Shown: positions 7,659 to 15,922, numbered from the stretch's first letter. The stretch is DNA of 19,848 bases from an uncultured Prevotellaceae bacterium (GCA_937891085.1 CALAEY010000066.1:1-19848), one strand, 5' to 3'. A program made the numbers and translations. Notes: generated by a model not told the origin, from the sequence alone.

Positions 7659-8882
7659 ATGATGAAGAATTTATTTTTGATTGGAATGCTTGCTTCTGCA
7701 ATGACATTCTCTTTGGCAGCGTGTAGCGATGATGACGATCCCAAGCCTGTAGATCCAGTAGATCCAGTTACTCCAGTAGATCCAGTTACTCCAACGGATC
7801 CTAATGAGGGAAAAGATGCTGCAGATTATGTCTATACTTCTAGTATAGCTGACGCATGGGGCAACTATATGAGAAACGTTTCTCTCTTGCTCAGAACAGA
7901 CGCCACCACTCTGTATGATGACTGGACAGATAGTTATAATGGCGATGACAGCTATGCCACCATTTTCAAAGCTCATGACGGACGTGAGGATTTCAACAGT
8001 GCTTTGAACTGCATTGAGCAGATGATTGACGGATGTACTGATATTGCCAGCGAGGTGGGCTCTTCTAAGATCGGTGAACCATACGACCTCTATGTAAGTG
8101 GTGATACAGAAGGTGCTCTCTATGCTGTGGAGTCTTGGTATAGCTGGCACTCTCGTGAAGACTATCGCAACAACATTTATTCTATCCGCAATGCTTATTT
8201 CGGATCTCTGGATGGAACAGTGAATGACAATTCTATGTCGGCTGTTGTTAAGTCAGTAGATCCAGAATTGGATGCAGAAGTGACTGCTGCCATCAATGCA
8301 GCTGCTGAAGCTATTATGGCCATCCCTCAACCATTCCGTAACAACATCAACAGCACCCAAGCTGCAGCTGCAATGGATGCATGTGGTGATTTGGAAACTA
8401 TTCTGGACGAGGAGTTGAGACCATTCTTTACAAATACGGCAGCCATCAATACCAACGCAGTGCTTGATCCAGTGGTTCAGCAATATGTTGACGGTGTAGT
8501 GATTCCAACCTACACAGAATTGAAAGCCAAGAATTCTGCTCTGCACGATGCCGTGTCTGCTTTCCAAGCCAATCCTTCTAATGCAGGTTTTGTGGCATGT
8601 TGCAATGCATGGCTGGATGCCCGCACTCCTTGGGAGTCAAGTGAAGCCTTCCTCTTTGGCCCAGTAGCCGACAAGGGTCTTGATCCTAATATGGATAGCT
8701 GGCCACTCGATCAGGTCGCTATTGTGAACATCCTGAAGTCACAAGACTGGGCAGCGATGGAGTGGGAAGGTGACTATGATGAAGATGATGAGGCCATTGC
8801 TTCCAAGCAGGAAGTTCGTGGTTTCCATACTTTGGAATTCCTCATCTTCAAGGATGGTCAGCCACGTACCATAAACAATTGA
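7659..8882 (+). CDS. Imelysin-family surface lipoprotein, circularly permuted type
   Basis: A 407-residue lipoprotein. The signal peptide ends in the lipobox LAAC (C22) followed by SDDDD, the acidic signal that sends Bacteroidetes lipoproteins to the cell surface. A PVDPVT-type proline linker (30-46) follows. The body is imelysin (formerly peptidase M75). YSWHSREDYRNNIYSIRNAY (about 161-180) and DPELDAEV, normally C-terminal, come first. EAFLFGP, DSWPLD and the GxHxxE motif GFHTLE (388-393), normally N-terminal, come last. This order matches the circularly permuted topology reported for a Bacteroides ovatus imelysin-like structure. The family is linked to iron uptake and is thought not to be a peptidase. 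I infer an iron or iron-complex binding role on the cell surface, with the neighbouring porins and heme lipoproteins as partners. Confidence 0.9.
   Translation: MMKNLFLIGMLASAMTFSLAACSDDDDPKPVDPVDPVTPVDPVTPTDPNEGKDAADYVYTSSIADAWGNYMRNVSLLLRTDATTLYDDWTDSYNGDDSYATIFKAHDGREDFNSALNCIEQMIDGCTDIASEVGSSKIGEPYDLYVSGDTEGALYAVESWYSWHSREDYRNNIYSIRNAYFGSLDGTVNDNSMSAVVKSVDPELDAEVTAAINAAAEAIMAIPQPFRNNINSTQAAAAMDACGDLETILDEELRPFFTNTAAINTNAVLDPVVQQYVDGVVIPTYTELKAKNSALHDAVSAFQANPSNAGFVACCNAWLDARTPWESSEAFLFGPVADKGLDPNMDSWPLDQVAIVNILKSQDWAAMEWEGDYDEDDEAIASKQEVRGFHTLEFLIFKDGQPRTINN
7746..7799 (+). repeat. 9-bp coding repeats of the proline linker
   Basis: Six 9-bp units of the form CCNGTNGAT or CCAGTTACT encode the Pro-Val-Asp/Thr linker. 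CCAGTAGATCCAGTTACT occurs twice in tandem at 7755-7790. Unit loss or gain would keep the frame and change linker length between the lipid anchor and the imelysin domain. Confidence 0.8.
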
Positions 8883-8914
8883 TTTGATTATTAGAAAGAT
8901 TTATATATCTTTGC
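8883..8914 (+). promoter_or_regulatory. Complete Bacteroidetes promoter for the di-heme gene
   Basis: TTTG (8883-8886) and TATCTTTGC (8906-8914) are separated by 19 bases, the consensus layout. It begins directly after the imelysin stop, so the di-heme, porin O/P, mono-heme, Rid-like and CcsBA genes can be transcribed separately from the imelysin pair. Confidence 0.8.
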
Positions 8915-8925
8915 AAAACTTTTAG

Positions 8926-8968
8926 AAAAGCGAAGGCTGAATGCGCTGTGTGTTCAGTCTTCACTTTT
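8926..8968 (+). promoter_or_regulatory. Leader hairpin upstream of the di-heme gene
   Basis: The arm 8926-8941 (AAAAGCGAAGGCTGAA) pairs with 8953-8968 (TTCAGTCTTCACTTTT) over 16 positions, with one G-U pair and one A-C mismatch, around an 11-base loop. It starts a few bases after the expected transcription start. It may stabilise the mRNA, act as an attenuator or stop read-through from the imelysin gene. A 12-codon ORF (8941-8979, MRCVFSLHFWRL) begins at its loop edge; whether it is translated is unknown. Confidence 0.6.
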
Positions 8969-8976
8969 GGCGTTTA

Positions 8977-8988
8977 TAATAATTATTA
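8977..8988 (+). promoter_or_regulatory. Perfect 12-bp AT palindrome before the di-heme start
   Basis: TAATAATTATTA is its own reverse complement and ends four bases before the ATG at 8993. It could be a repressor site or simply AT-rich leader sequence. Confidence 0.3.
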
Positions 8989-8992
8989 CTTT

Positions 8993-10432
8993 ATGAATCG
9001 TTTTGTTAGACTTATTTTGCTCGTCATGGGGGTGGGGATGCTGGTTTCTTGTGATGAAGCGGGCGATCAGATTACGGCTGAAGAGATAGAGATTCCTGTG
9101 GGTTATGCCTTGTCGGCTGGAACATCTACAGTGTTCTTTAACTCTGCCGTGGCTTATGACCAACCTGCCAGATGGGTATCAGGGGTGTATGATTCCCGTT
9201 TTAATCGTGGCGATCGCCTCTATGACAATGTGAAAACCATTGACAACAACGGACACATGGGCGGTCTGGGTCCTGTCTATGCAGGCTACAGCTGTGGCAG
9301 TTGCCATCGCAATGCTGGTCGCACAGAGCCTACGTTGTGGTCGCAAGGCGGTTCTGGCACCTATGGTTTTACTTCAGCCCTTATCTACATCACTCGTAAG
9401 AATGGAGCATTCTTTCAAGATTATGGACGCGTGATTCACGACAATGCCATATATGGCGTGAAGCCTGAAGGAAAACTGAAAGTGACCTATGATTTTGAGA
9501 AATTCACCTTTCCCGATGGAGAAGAATATGAGTTAGCCAAACCCAATTATGAGATTTATGAGTGGTATGCAGACAGCATCCGTCCTGAAGACCTCTTCTG
9601 CACGGTTCGTATTCCGTTGCGCCATGTAGGCATGGGACAGATCATGGCTATTGACCGTAATGAAATTGAAGAATTGGCTCGTAGGAGCAACTACCCAGAA
9701 TATGGTATTAGTGGCCGTGCCAACTACATCAACGAACGTGGCAAGTTGCAACTGGGCCTGGGCGGGAATAAGGCTCAGCATGCCGACTTGACTGTAGAGC
9801 TTGGTTTCTCCAGCGATATGGGACTCACCAACAGCCGCTATCCAGAAGAAATCTGCGAAGGACAGGCACAAATCAGCCAAGGTAGCATGATGGGCTTGCT
9901 CTATGACCAACTGGATGTCTCTACAGAAGATATGGAGAACGTAGACCTTTACATGCAATGTCTTGGCGTTCCTGCACGTAGAAATGTCAACGATCCAGCT
10001 GTGATACATGGCGAGCAGTTGTTCTATCAGGCTAAATGTCATCTTTGCCATGTCACCACACTCCATACGCAGCCACGTGGCTCTACGCTGCTTAATGGCA
10101 CGGAGCTGCCTTGGTTGGGAGGACAAGTGATTCATCCATATTCCGACTTCCTGCTGCACGACATGGGGTCTGAGATTATGGGCGTGGGTTTGAACGATAA
10201 CTATGTCAGTGGTTTGGCACGAGGCAATGAGTGGCGCACCACTCCTCTGTGGGGCGTAGGCCTTCAGCAGCGTGTCAATGGACATACCTACTTCCTTCAC
10301 GACGGGCGTGCTCGCAATTTCGTTGAAGCCATCATGTGGCATGGTGGAGAGGGTGAGGCATCCAAGAATCTGTTCAAGAAGATGTCGAAGGCCGACCGTG
10401 ATGACTTGATATCATTCTTAAAATCATTATAA
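8993..10432 (+). CDS. DUF1111 di-heme oxidoreductase lipoprotein
   Basis: From ATG 8993 the protein has 479 residues. The signal peptide ends at a lipobox (MLVSC, C20). Two c-type heme sites are visible: CGSCH (101-105) and CHLCH (349-353). The C-terminal part has the DUF1111/COG3488 signature: TPLWGVGLQQR, then HTYFLHDGRARNFVEAI, MWHGGEGEA and a final RDDLISFLKSL. The family is related to di-heme cytochrome c peroxidases, is often called thiol oxidoreductase, and is a known neighbour of imelysin genes. The reaction is unproven; ferric or ferrous iron redox chemistry in the envelope is a reasonable inference from context. The frame is open upstream to 8948, but that region is leader hairpin, so ATG 8993 is chosen. 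The next gene starts 25 bases after its stop. Confidence 0.9.
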   Translation: MNRFVRLILLVMGVGMLVSCDEAGDQITAEEIEIPVGYALSAGTSTVFFNSAVAYDQPARWVSGVYDSRFNRGDRLYDNVKTIDNNGHMGGLGPVYAGYSCGSCHRNAGRTEPTLWSQGGSGTYGFTSALIYITRKNGAFFQDYGRVIHDNAIYGVKPEGKLKVTYDFEKFTFPDGEEYELAKPNYEIYEWYADSIRPEDLFCTVRIPLRHVGMGQIMAIDRNEIEELARRSNYPEYGISGRANYINERGKLQLGLGGNKAQHADLTVELGFSSDMGLTNSRYPEEICEGQAQISQGSMMGLLYDQLDVSTEDMENVDLYMQCLGVPARRNVNDPAVIHGEQLFYQAKCHLCHVTTLHTQPRGSTLLNGTELPWLGGQVIHPYSDFLLHDMGSEIMGVGLNDNYVSGLARGNEWRTTPLWGVGLQQRVNGHTYFLHDGRARNFVEAIMWHGGEGEASKNLFKKMSKADRDDLISFLKSL

Positions 10433-10457
10433 CAACAAGACTATAACATAGGAAATT

Positions 10458-11666
10458 ATGAAAAAATATCTGATGATGTGTCTTTTGATGCTGCTCCCAT
10501 TGGCAGTGATGGCACAATATGAAGAAGAGAGTGAGAATGGCGTGGTTTCGTTGGCAGGGCGTGAAGGCTTCTCCATCGAATCGAAGAAGGGTGATTTTGT
10601 ATTTAAGCCCTACCTGCTGGTGCAGACGGCTGGAAAGTTCAATTATTACGACGATGAAGGTCTGGACAAGGCCTACAATCAAGACAACGTGGCCAATTCG
10701 GGCTTTTCTATCCCTTATGCTGTGCTGGGTTTCACAGGCAAGGCTTTCGGAAAGGTGACGTTCAACTTGTCTATCAATGCAGCAGGTAGCGGTGGCGCCC
10801 TGTTGCAGCAAGCATGGTTCGACTATGCCGCCAGTGAGAAATTCGCTGTTCGCCTGGGTAAGTTCAAGACTCCATATACCCATGCCTATCTCACCACGCT
10901 GGGTGAAACACTGATGCCAGTGATACCTACTTCATTGACAGCTCCTGTCATTATGCCATATTCACTCAATGCTGTGACACCTAACTTCGGAACGGGTTTC
11001 GATCTGGGTATCGAGATCCATGGCTTGCTGAATAAGGTGGGCTATGAATTGGGCATCTTCAACGGCACAGGGGCTTCTGTCAATACCGCTGGCAAGACCT
11101 TCAGCGACGATTGGCACATCCCTTCACTGCTCTATGCAGGACGTCTCACCTATATGCCAAAGGGTGTAATGCCTCAGACGCAAGGTAATCCTAACCGCCT
11201 GCACGAGGATAAGATTCTCTTTGGCGTGTCTTCTTCGCTCAATGTGGAAAGTGAGAGTGAGAGCACCAACGATTTCCGCGCTGGCTTGGAGTTTGCCATG
11301 CTGAAGAACAAGCTCTATCTGGCAGCCGAGCTCTATTACATGAATGTGGGCTTCACAGATCGCATGAAAATAAATGATAGCTACAACTACTGGGGTGGCT
11401 ATGTGCAGGGTGGCTATTTCGTGGCTCCACGCCTGCAGGCAGCTGCACGCTACGATTTTATGGATCGCAACGGTATGGATAAGAAAGGACTTCTTAATAT
11501 GCCAGCTGTGGGTGTGAACTACTTCTTCCCCAATAGTAACCTGAAGTTGCAGGCTATGTATCAGTATATTGGACGTACAGGACACTCCACCCAACTTGAT
11601 CGTGATATTGATGACTTGGGACTGTCTACCCACTCAGCTACCGTCATGCTGCAGTATAGTTTCTAA
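10458..11666 (+). CDS. Porin O/P-type outer-membrane channel
   Basis: A 402-residue protein with signal peptide MKKYLMMCLLMLLPLAVMAQ cleaved near residue 19-20. It has alternating beta strands as in the OprO/OprP (phosphate-selective porin) family: FKPYLLVQTAGKFNYYD, VTFNLSINAAG, FAVRLGKFKTPYTHAYL, and a last strand SATVMLQYSF ending in phenylalanine, the usual barrel signal. RLGKFKTPY is the element most typical of porin O/P. It lies between two heme lipoproteins in the same operon. It may therefore pass the substrate handled by them or hold a cytochrome in a porin-cytochrome assembly; the second idea is speculative. It differs clearly in sequence from the porin at 6271, so it is not a simple duplicate. 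Confidence 0.85.
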   Translation: MKKYLMMCLLMLLPLAVMAQYEEESENGVVSLAGREGFSIESKKGDFVFKPYLLVQTAGKFNYYDDEGLDKAYNQDNVANSGFSIPYAVLGFTGKAFGKVTFNLSINAAGSGGALLQQAWFDYAASEKFAVRLGKFKTPYTHAYLTTLGETLMPVIPTSLTAPVIMPYSLNAVTPNFGTGFDLGIEIHGLLNKVGYELGIFNGTGASVNTAGKTFSDDWHIPSLLYAGRLTYMPKGVMPQTQGNPNRLHEDKILFGVSSSLNVESESESTNDFRAGLEFAMLKNKLYLAAELYYMNVGFTDRMKINDSYNYWGGYVQGGYFVAPRLQAAARYDFMDRNGMDKKGLLNMPAVGVNYFFPNSNLKLQAMYQYIGRTGHSTQLDRDIDDLGLSTHSATVMLQYSF

Positions 11667-11677
11667 AATAGGGAGCA

Positions 11678-12412
11678 ATGAAGAACTATCTTTCTATAAT
11701 ACTTGCGTGTTCTTCTCTGCTCTTTGGCATGACAGCCTGTGATGAGGGGAGGATTTACGAAGAAGAGTCCATCGTAAACCAGGAAGGACGCACCGTCAAT
11801 CTGGTGGCTCATCTCACTGGAGTCGGGTCATGGCCAGACACAAGCTACTTTATAGAAATAGCAGGCTTTGAAGAAGGCAATGACTATGCAGCTATTTCTA
11901 AGATTGTACCTGCTCCTGCTACAGAGGGAGGTGAAGTGAACGTTCAGCTTATGGGCATCAAGGAGAATGTCACTCATGTGGAGTTTTGTGTGCTGAACCG
12001 TTTGAGAAAGCACATCCTTAGCTTTTATAGTATTGATGAGGCCACGCTGAAATCATCCAGCACCATCAACGTGGACGCAGGAACACTCGATGTGGGAATG
12101 TTCAGCACCATACAAGATCAGGTATTCTCTACCACCTGTGCCAACTGCCATGGAGCTGCCACTTCAGCAGCAGCTGGTCTTTATCTCACAGAAGGCAGAA
12201 GTTATGAGGCATTGGTAGGCGTACCTTCTACCAAGGTTGAAGGCCTGAATATAGTTGAGCCAGGCCAAGCAGATGAGAGCGTCTTGTATCAGGCTATTTC
12301 TACAGATATTTCAGTGGCAAATAGTTGGAGATATAATCATACTGCAGAGGTCGTGAATGAGGATATTCTAACGTTGATTAGAACATGGATTAACAATGGG
12401 GCTAAAAAATAG
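11678..12412 (+). CDS. Mono-heme cytochrome c lipoprotein
   Basis: A 244-residue lipoprotein with lipobox GMTAC (C21). Residues about 25-145 form a beta-rich domain without a motif I recognise. A small cytochrome c-like domain follows with one heme site, CANCH (154-158), and a helical ending DILTLIRTWINNGAKK typical of envelope cytochromes. Around CANCH the text FSTTCANCHGAATSAAGL-type spacing and a later GQADESVLYQAI resemble the heme-binding domains common in Planctomycetes and Bacteroidetes. It probably shuttles electrons to or from the DUF1111 protein. It begins 11 bases after the porin stop with GGGAG before the ATG, and the Rid-like gene follows 11 bases after it. The redox partner is inferred from gene order only. 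Confidence 0.82.
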   Translation: MKNYLSIILACSSLLFGMTACDEGRIYEEESIVNQEGRTVNLVAHLTGVGSWPDTSYFIEIAGFEEGNDYAAISKIVPAPATEGGEVNVQLMGIKENVTHVEFCVLNRLRKHILSFYSIDEATLKSSSTINVDAGTLDVGMFSTIQDQVFSTTCANCHGAATSAAAGLYLTEGRSYEALVGVPSTKVEGLNIVEPGQADESVLYQAISTDISVANSWRYNHTAEVVNEDILTLIRTWINNGAKK

Positions 12413-12423
12413 GGATTTATTTT

Positions 12424-13578
12424 ATGAGCAATAGACAACAACGGGTTTTTGATTTAGATAAGACAAAAGTAGAAATAAATAGTTTCAGAACTGAAGGAGG
12501 CGTGGCAGAGCATCATGTGATGATACATGTCACAGATGCGAAGTTGAGTTTCACAGAGCAGCTGACTGCCGTCTTTCAGGCTTATGATGCCGTCCTCGCT
12601 ACGCATTGCAGTGGGGCACAGTCGGTCTTCAAGCGATACTACCTCAGTGATGCAGCCAATCAGACAAATACCCTGTTGGGCATGAATACAGAGGGTTGTG
12701 AATGCGCGGTTTCCATCGTGCAGCAAGCGCCACTCAACGGTACTAAGATTGCTTTGTGGTGCTACCTGATAGAAAATGTCGTGGGTAATATGCTCGGTAA
12801 TGACATGTACGAAGTGCGTCGTGGCAACTATCGCGACCTTTGGTCGGTAGGGAACCTGAATAAAGCAGCCAATTCGGAATACCAGACGCGCCTGCTGCTG
12901 AGCGACTATGTGGTGAAGCTCAATGAACAAGGGCTCAAACTGGCTGACAACTGCGTGCGTACGTGGTTCTTTGTACATGATATCGACCATAACTATACGG
13001 GGGTGGTGAAAGCCCGCAACGAAGTGTTCAAGACACAAAACCTTACGTCGCAGACCCATTTCATTGCCAGTACAGGCATTGGCGGAGGCAATCCGCAGGC
13101 AGAGTCGTTGGTACTTATGGATGCCTATGCTGTGGAAGGTTTGCAACCTGGGCAGATGAAATACCTCTATGCCCGTACGCACCTCAATCCAACCTATGAA
13201 TATGGGGTGAGCTTCGAGCGTGGCACCTATGTAGACTATGGCGATCGCCGCAAGGTTTACATCTCTGGCACTGCCAGCATCAACAATAAGGGAGAAATCA
13301 TGTATGAAGGCGACATCCGCAAGCAGACAGCCCGTATGCTGGAGAATGTGGAGATGCTGCTGAAGGAGGCTGAGTGTACCTACGCAGACGTTGACCAGAT
13401 GACGGTCTATCTGCGTGATCCAGCCGACTATCAGGTGGTGAAGGAGATCTACGAGCAGCGCTTCCCAGGCACCCCAAAGGTGCTGGTGAATGCCTTCGTC
13501 TGTCGTCCGGGATGGCTCATCGAGATGGAGTGCATGGCCACGAAGCAGGCTGCCAATCAGGCTTATCCAAGATTCTAA
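12424..13578 (+). CDS. Two-domain Rid-fold protein, chorismatase-like
   Basis: A 384-residue cytoplasmic protein without signal or membrane segment. The C-terminal part (about 275-375) is a YjgF/RidA fold: RKVYISGTASINNKGEIMYE, then GDIRKQTARMLENVEMLL and GTPKVLVNAFVCRPGWLIEME. The middle part (RTWFFVHDIDHNYTGV, ARNEVF, ASTGIGG, then YEYGVSFERG) follows the order seen in chorismatases of the FkbO/Hyg5/XanB2 type, which convert chorismate to hydroxybenzoates or related dihydro acids. A general annotation would be Rid-family protein. If it is a chorismatase, it could supply a hydroxybenzoate near an iron-linked locus, but the active-site residues were not verified. It is cotranscribed with the heme genes and starts 11 bases after the mono-heme stop. 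Confidence 0.75.
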   Translation: MSNRQQRVFDLDKTKVEINSFRTEGGVAEHHVMIHVTDAKLSFTEQLTAVFQAYDAVLATHCSGAQSVFKRYYLSDAANQTNTLLGMNTEGCECAVSIVQQAPLNGTKIALWCYLIENVVGNMLGNDMYEVRRGNYRDLWSVGNLNKAANSEYQTRLLLSDYVVKLNEQGLKLADNCVRTWFFVHDIDHNYTGVVKARNEVFKTQNLTSQTHFIASTGIGGGNPQAESLVLMDAYAVEGLQPGQMKYLYARTHLNPTYEYGVSFERGTYVDYGDRRKVYISGTASINNKGEIMYEGDIRKQTARMLENVEMLLKEAECTYADVDQMTVYLRDPADYQVVKEIYEQRFPGTPKVLVNAFVCRPGWLIEMECMATKQAANQAYPRF

Positions 13579-13588
13579 AATAATACAA

Positions 13589-15679
13589 ATGGACAAATAC
13601 AAGCTGCTGACAAAGTTGGTTTGGCTCCTCATGCTGGCACTCATCGTGCTGCTGGGAACCACTACCTTCATCGAACAATTCCAAGGGGCTGATTACACTA
13701 GTGCCCACATCTACCACACCTATTGGTTTTGTGGCTGCTGGGCGCTTGTCGCCTTGCTGGGCACTTGGGTGCTCATTCGCAGTGCCATCTGGCACAGGCT
13801 GCCTCTGCTGCTGCTTCACTGCTCTTTCCTTATCATCCTCATAGGAGCTATGATAACCTTCGAGTGGGGCAAGCAGGGCGAGATGCATCTGCGTCCAGGT
13901 ATGCAGGTAGACAACTATGTCGACTATGAGACAGGTGAGCCACAGCGATTGCCCTTCACTTTCACCCTCGATACGTTCGTCATAGAAACCTATCCAGGTA
14001 CCCGTATGCCTTCCGACTATGTGAGCTACCTCACCTATCAGCTGGAGGGGCAGGGTGAGCAGCAGGCCATGATTTCTATGAACAATATCCTGAAGCTTCA
14101 GGGCTATCGCTTCTACCAGTCGTCGTTCGATGATGACCAGCTGGGCAGTTGGCTTGCTGTGAACTATGATTCGTGGGGCACAGGTGTCACCTATTTGGGC
14201 TATGCCCTCTTAGGCCTGTCAATGATCTGGACGCTGCTCTCCAAGAAAGAAGAGTTCCGTCGACTGCTTCGTCATCCGCTGCTGAAGAAAGGCAACCTCT
14301 TCTTGCTGTTCCTGCTGCTGGGCATATCTACCCAGTCGCTTCAGGCACAGACGCGCAACCTGCCTGTGCTCAATCGCACTCAGGCCGACTCGCTGAGTCG
14401 GGTGCAGGTGATGTACCAGAATCGTGTGGTGCCCCTCAACACCTTGGCGCGCGACTTTGTGCAGAAGATCTATGGGCGTGCGTCCTATCATGGCTTCACA
14501 GCAGAGCAGGTGGTGGGTGGTTGGCTGCTCAGTCCTGAGGCATGGTCGAAAGAACCGTTCATCAAGGTGAAGAGCGCTGCGCTGAAGAAAGAGTTGGGCA
14601 TAACCGATGGCTATGTCACTCTGGAGAGCCTCTACGAGGGTGAGGACTACAAGCTACAATCCCTCTGGTCGTCTGTGCAGAACGAGCCACAGAACCAATT
14701 GGCTAAGGGCATCCTCGAGATCGATGAGAAGATAGGTCTCATCAAGATGCTGCAGGGAGGCACCCTCATCAAGCCCGTCTCAGAGATGCCTCATGTGCAG
14801 CCCGTCAGTGCTACCCGCCTACAGGCAGAGCTCCTTTACAACAAGATTCCTTTCACCAAGCTGCTCTTCATGGCACTCCTCACCCTGGGCTTCCTCTCCT
14901 TCTTCTGGATGCTCTATAAAGGGACAAAGAGGGGGGACGCTAAGAACGATGAACCCTCAAATGCTCATTACATCACCACCTTCTTCCGCCTCGCCCTCTG
15001 GGCAGCCCTCCTGTTCCACCTCGCGGGCTACCTGCTGCGCTGGTACATAGGAGGCAGGATGCCACTCAGCAATGGCTATGAGACCATGCAGTTCTTGGCC
15101 CTCAGCATTCTGGTGCTGGCCGTGCTGTTGCACAGACGCTTCCCCTTCACCATCACCTTCGGCTTCCTGCTGGCAGGCTTCACCCTGCTGGTGTCCTACC
15201 TGGGGCAGATGAATCCGCAGATCACGCCTCTGATGCCTGTGCTGGCCTCTCCGCTGCTCAGTGCCCACGTGTCCGTCATCATGGTGGCCTACGCCCTGCT
15301 GGCGTTCAACCTCTTCAACGGCATCTTGGCGCTCATACAGATACATCGCTATGGCGAGGCCGACGAGCGTGTGGCGCAGCTCACCGTGCTCTCCCGCCTG
15401 TTGCTCTATCCTGCCACCTTCTTCTTGGGAGCAGGCATCTTCCTCGGAGCCGTGTGGGCCAATGTGTCATGGGGCAGCTACTGGTCGTGGGATCCCAAGG
15501 AAGTGTGGGCCCTCATCACCTTCCTCATCTACGGAGCCGCCTTCCACCAGCAGAGCCTCCCGTGGCTGCGTCGTCCCCGTTGGTTCCACCTGTTTATGAT
15601 TCTGGCATTCCTCTCCATTCTCATGACCTATTTTGGCGTGAACTACGTGCTGGGAGGCATGCACAGCTATGCAGGCTGA
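13589..15679 (+). CDS. Fused cytochrome c synthase CcsBA (System II)
   Basis: A 696-residue membrane protein joining ResB/CcsB-like and CcsA parts. Four N-terminal helices flank a short periplasmic region (LLTKLVWLLMLALIVLL onward; LLLLHCSFLIILIGAMI). A helix near 245 is followed by a large periplasmic domain (RNLPVLNRTQADSLSRVQ to about 430). From about 445 come the CcsA helices, with H477 in LFHLAGYLLRW, the WGSYWSWDPKE heme-handling motif (628-638) and a final GGMHSYAG histidine. CcsBA exports heme and joins it to CxxCH cysteines outside the cytoplasmic membrane. Its place ten bases after the Rid-like gene, downstream of two CxxCH lipoproteins, indicates a dedicated maturation factor. The frame extends to 13490 inside the previous gene, but ATG 13589 starts a clean first helix. 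Confidence 0.93.
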   Translation: MDKYKLLTKLVWLLMLALIVLLGTTTFIEQFQGADYTSAHIYHTYWFCGCWALVALLGTWVLIRSAIWHRLPLLLLHCSFLIILIGAMITFEWGKQGEMHLRPGMQVDNYVDYETGEPQRLPFTFTLDTFVIETYPGTRMPSDYVSYLTYQLEGQGEQQAMISMNNILKLQGYRFYQSSFDDDQLGSWLAVNYDSWGTGVTYLGYALLGLSMIWTLLSKKEEFRRLLRHPLLKKGNLFLLFLLLGISTQSLQAQTRNLPVLNRTQADSLSRVQVMYQNRVVPLNTLARDFVQKIYGRASYHGFTAEQVVGGWLLSPEAWSKEPFIKVKSAALKKELGITDGYVTLESLYEGEDYKLQSLWSSVQNEPQNQLAKGILEIDEKIGLIKMLQGGTLIKPVSEMPHVQPVSATRLQAELLYNKIPFTKLLFMALLTLGFLSFFWMLYKGTKRGDAKNDEPSNAHYITTFFRLALWAALLFHLAGYLLRWYIGGRMPLSNGYETMQFLALSILVLAVLLHRRFPFTITFGFLLAGFTLLVSYLGQMNPQITPLMPVLASPLLSAHVSVIMVAYALLAFNLFNGILALIQIHRYGEADERVAQLTVLSRLLLYPATFFLGAGIFLGAVWANVSWGSYWSWDPKEVWALITFLIYGAAFHQQSLPWLRRPRWFHLFMILAFLSILMTYFGVNYVLGGMHSYAG

Positions 15680-15757
15680 GCGTTTTTACCTACTAATTAT
15701 TATCCTTCTGAGGCATTATACCTATTTTGTGGGATTGCCCACGTGGTCAGAACCCAC

Positions 15758-15766
15758 TACCTTTGC
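15758..15766 (+). promoter_or_regulatory. Upstream -7-like site
   Basis: TACCTTTGC fits the -7 consensus, with ATTG (15734-15737) 20 bases upstream as a possible -33 box. It would give a long leader for the phosphatase gene. Confidence 0.45.
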
Positions 15767-15913
15767 ATCAGAGATTTATGAATTAGTTAGTCATAATTAC
15801 GTAACCACTTTATTTGGAAATAATCATCCTTGCCAAAGCCGATGTGAATCGTCTGGAAGCAGGGATTTTCCTTTTTTACAGACCCCATCCTTTTTTCATA
15901 TCAAATATATTCC

Positions 15914-15922
15914 TATCTTTGC
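15914..15922 (+). promoter_or_regulatory. -7 box for the PAP2 phosphatase gene
   Basis: TATCTTTGC is a perfect -7 element, 38 bases before ATG 15961. The -33 position is T-rich without a clear TTTG. Confidence 0.65.

Noticed and set aside
7659..8882. Imelysin as an active M75 peptidase
   Set aside because: The published structural work on the family argues that the GxHxxE site is not peptidase-like; the iron-uptake link is better supported.
12454..13671. 405-codon minus-strand frame opposite the Rid-like gene
   Set aside because: It is the shadow of a well-supported gene; its translation is rich in His/Ile without any motif.
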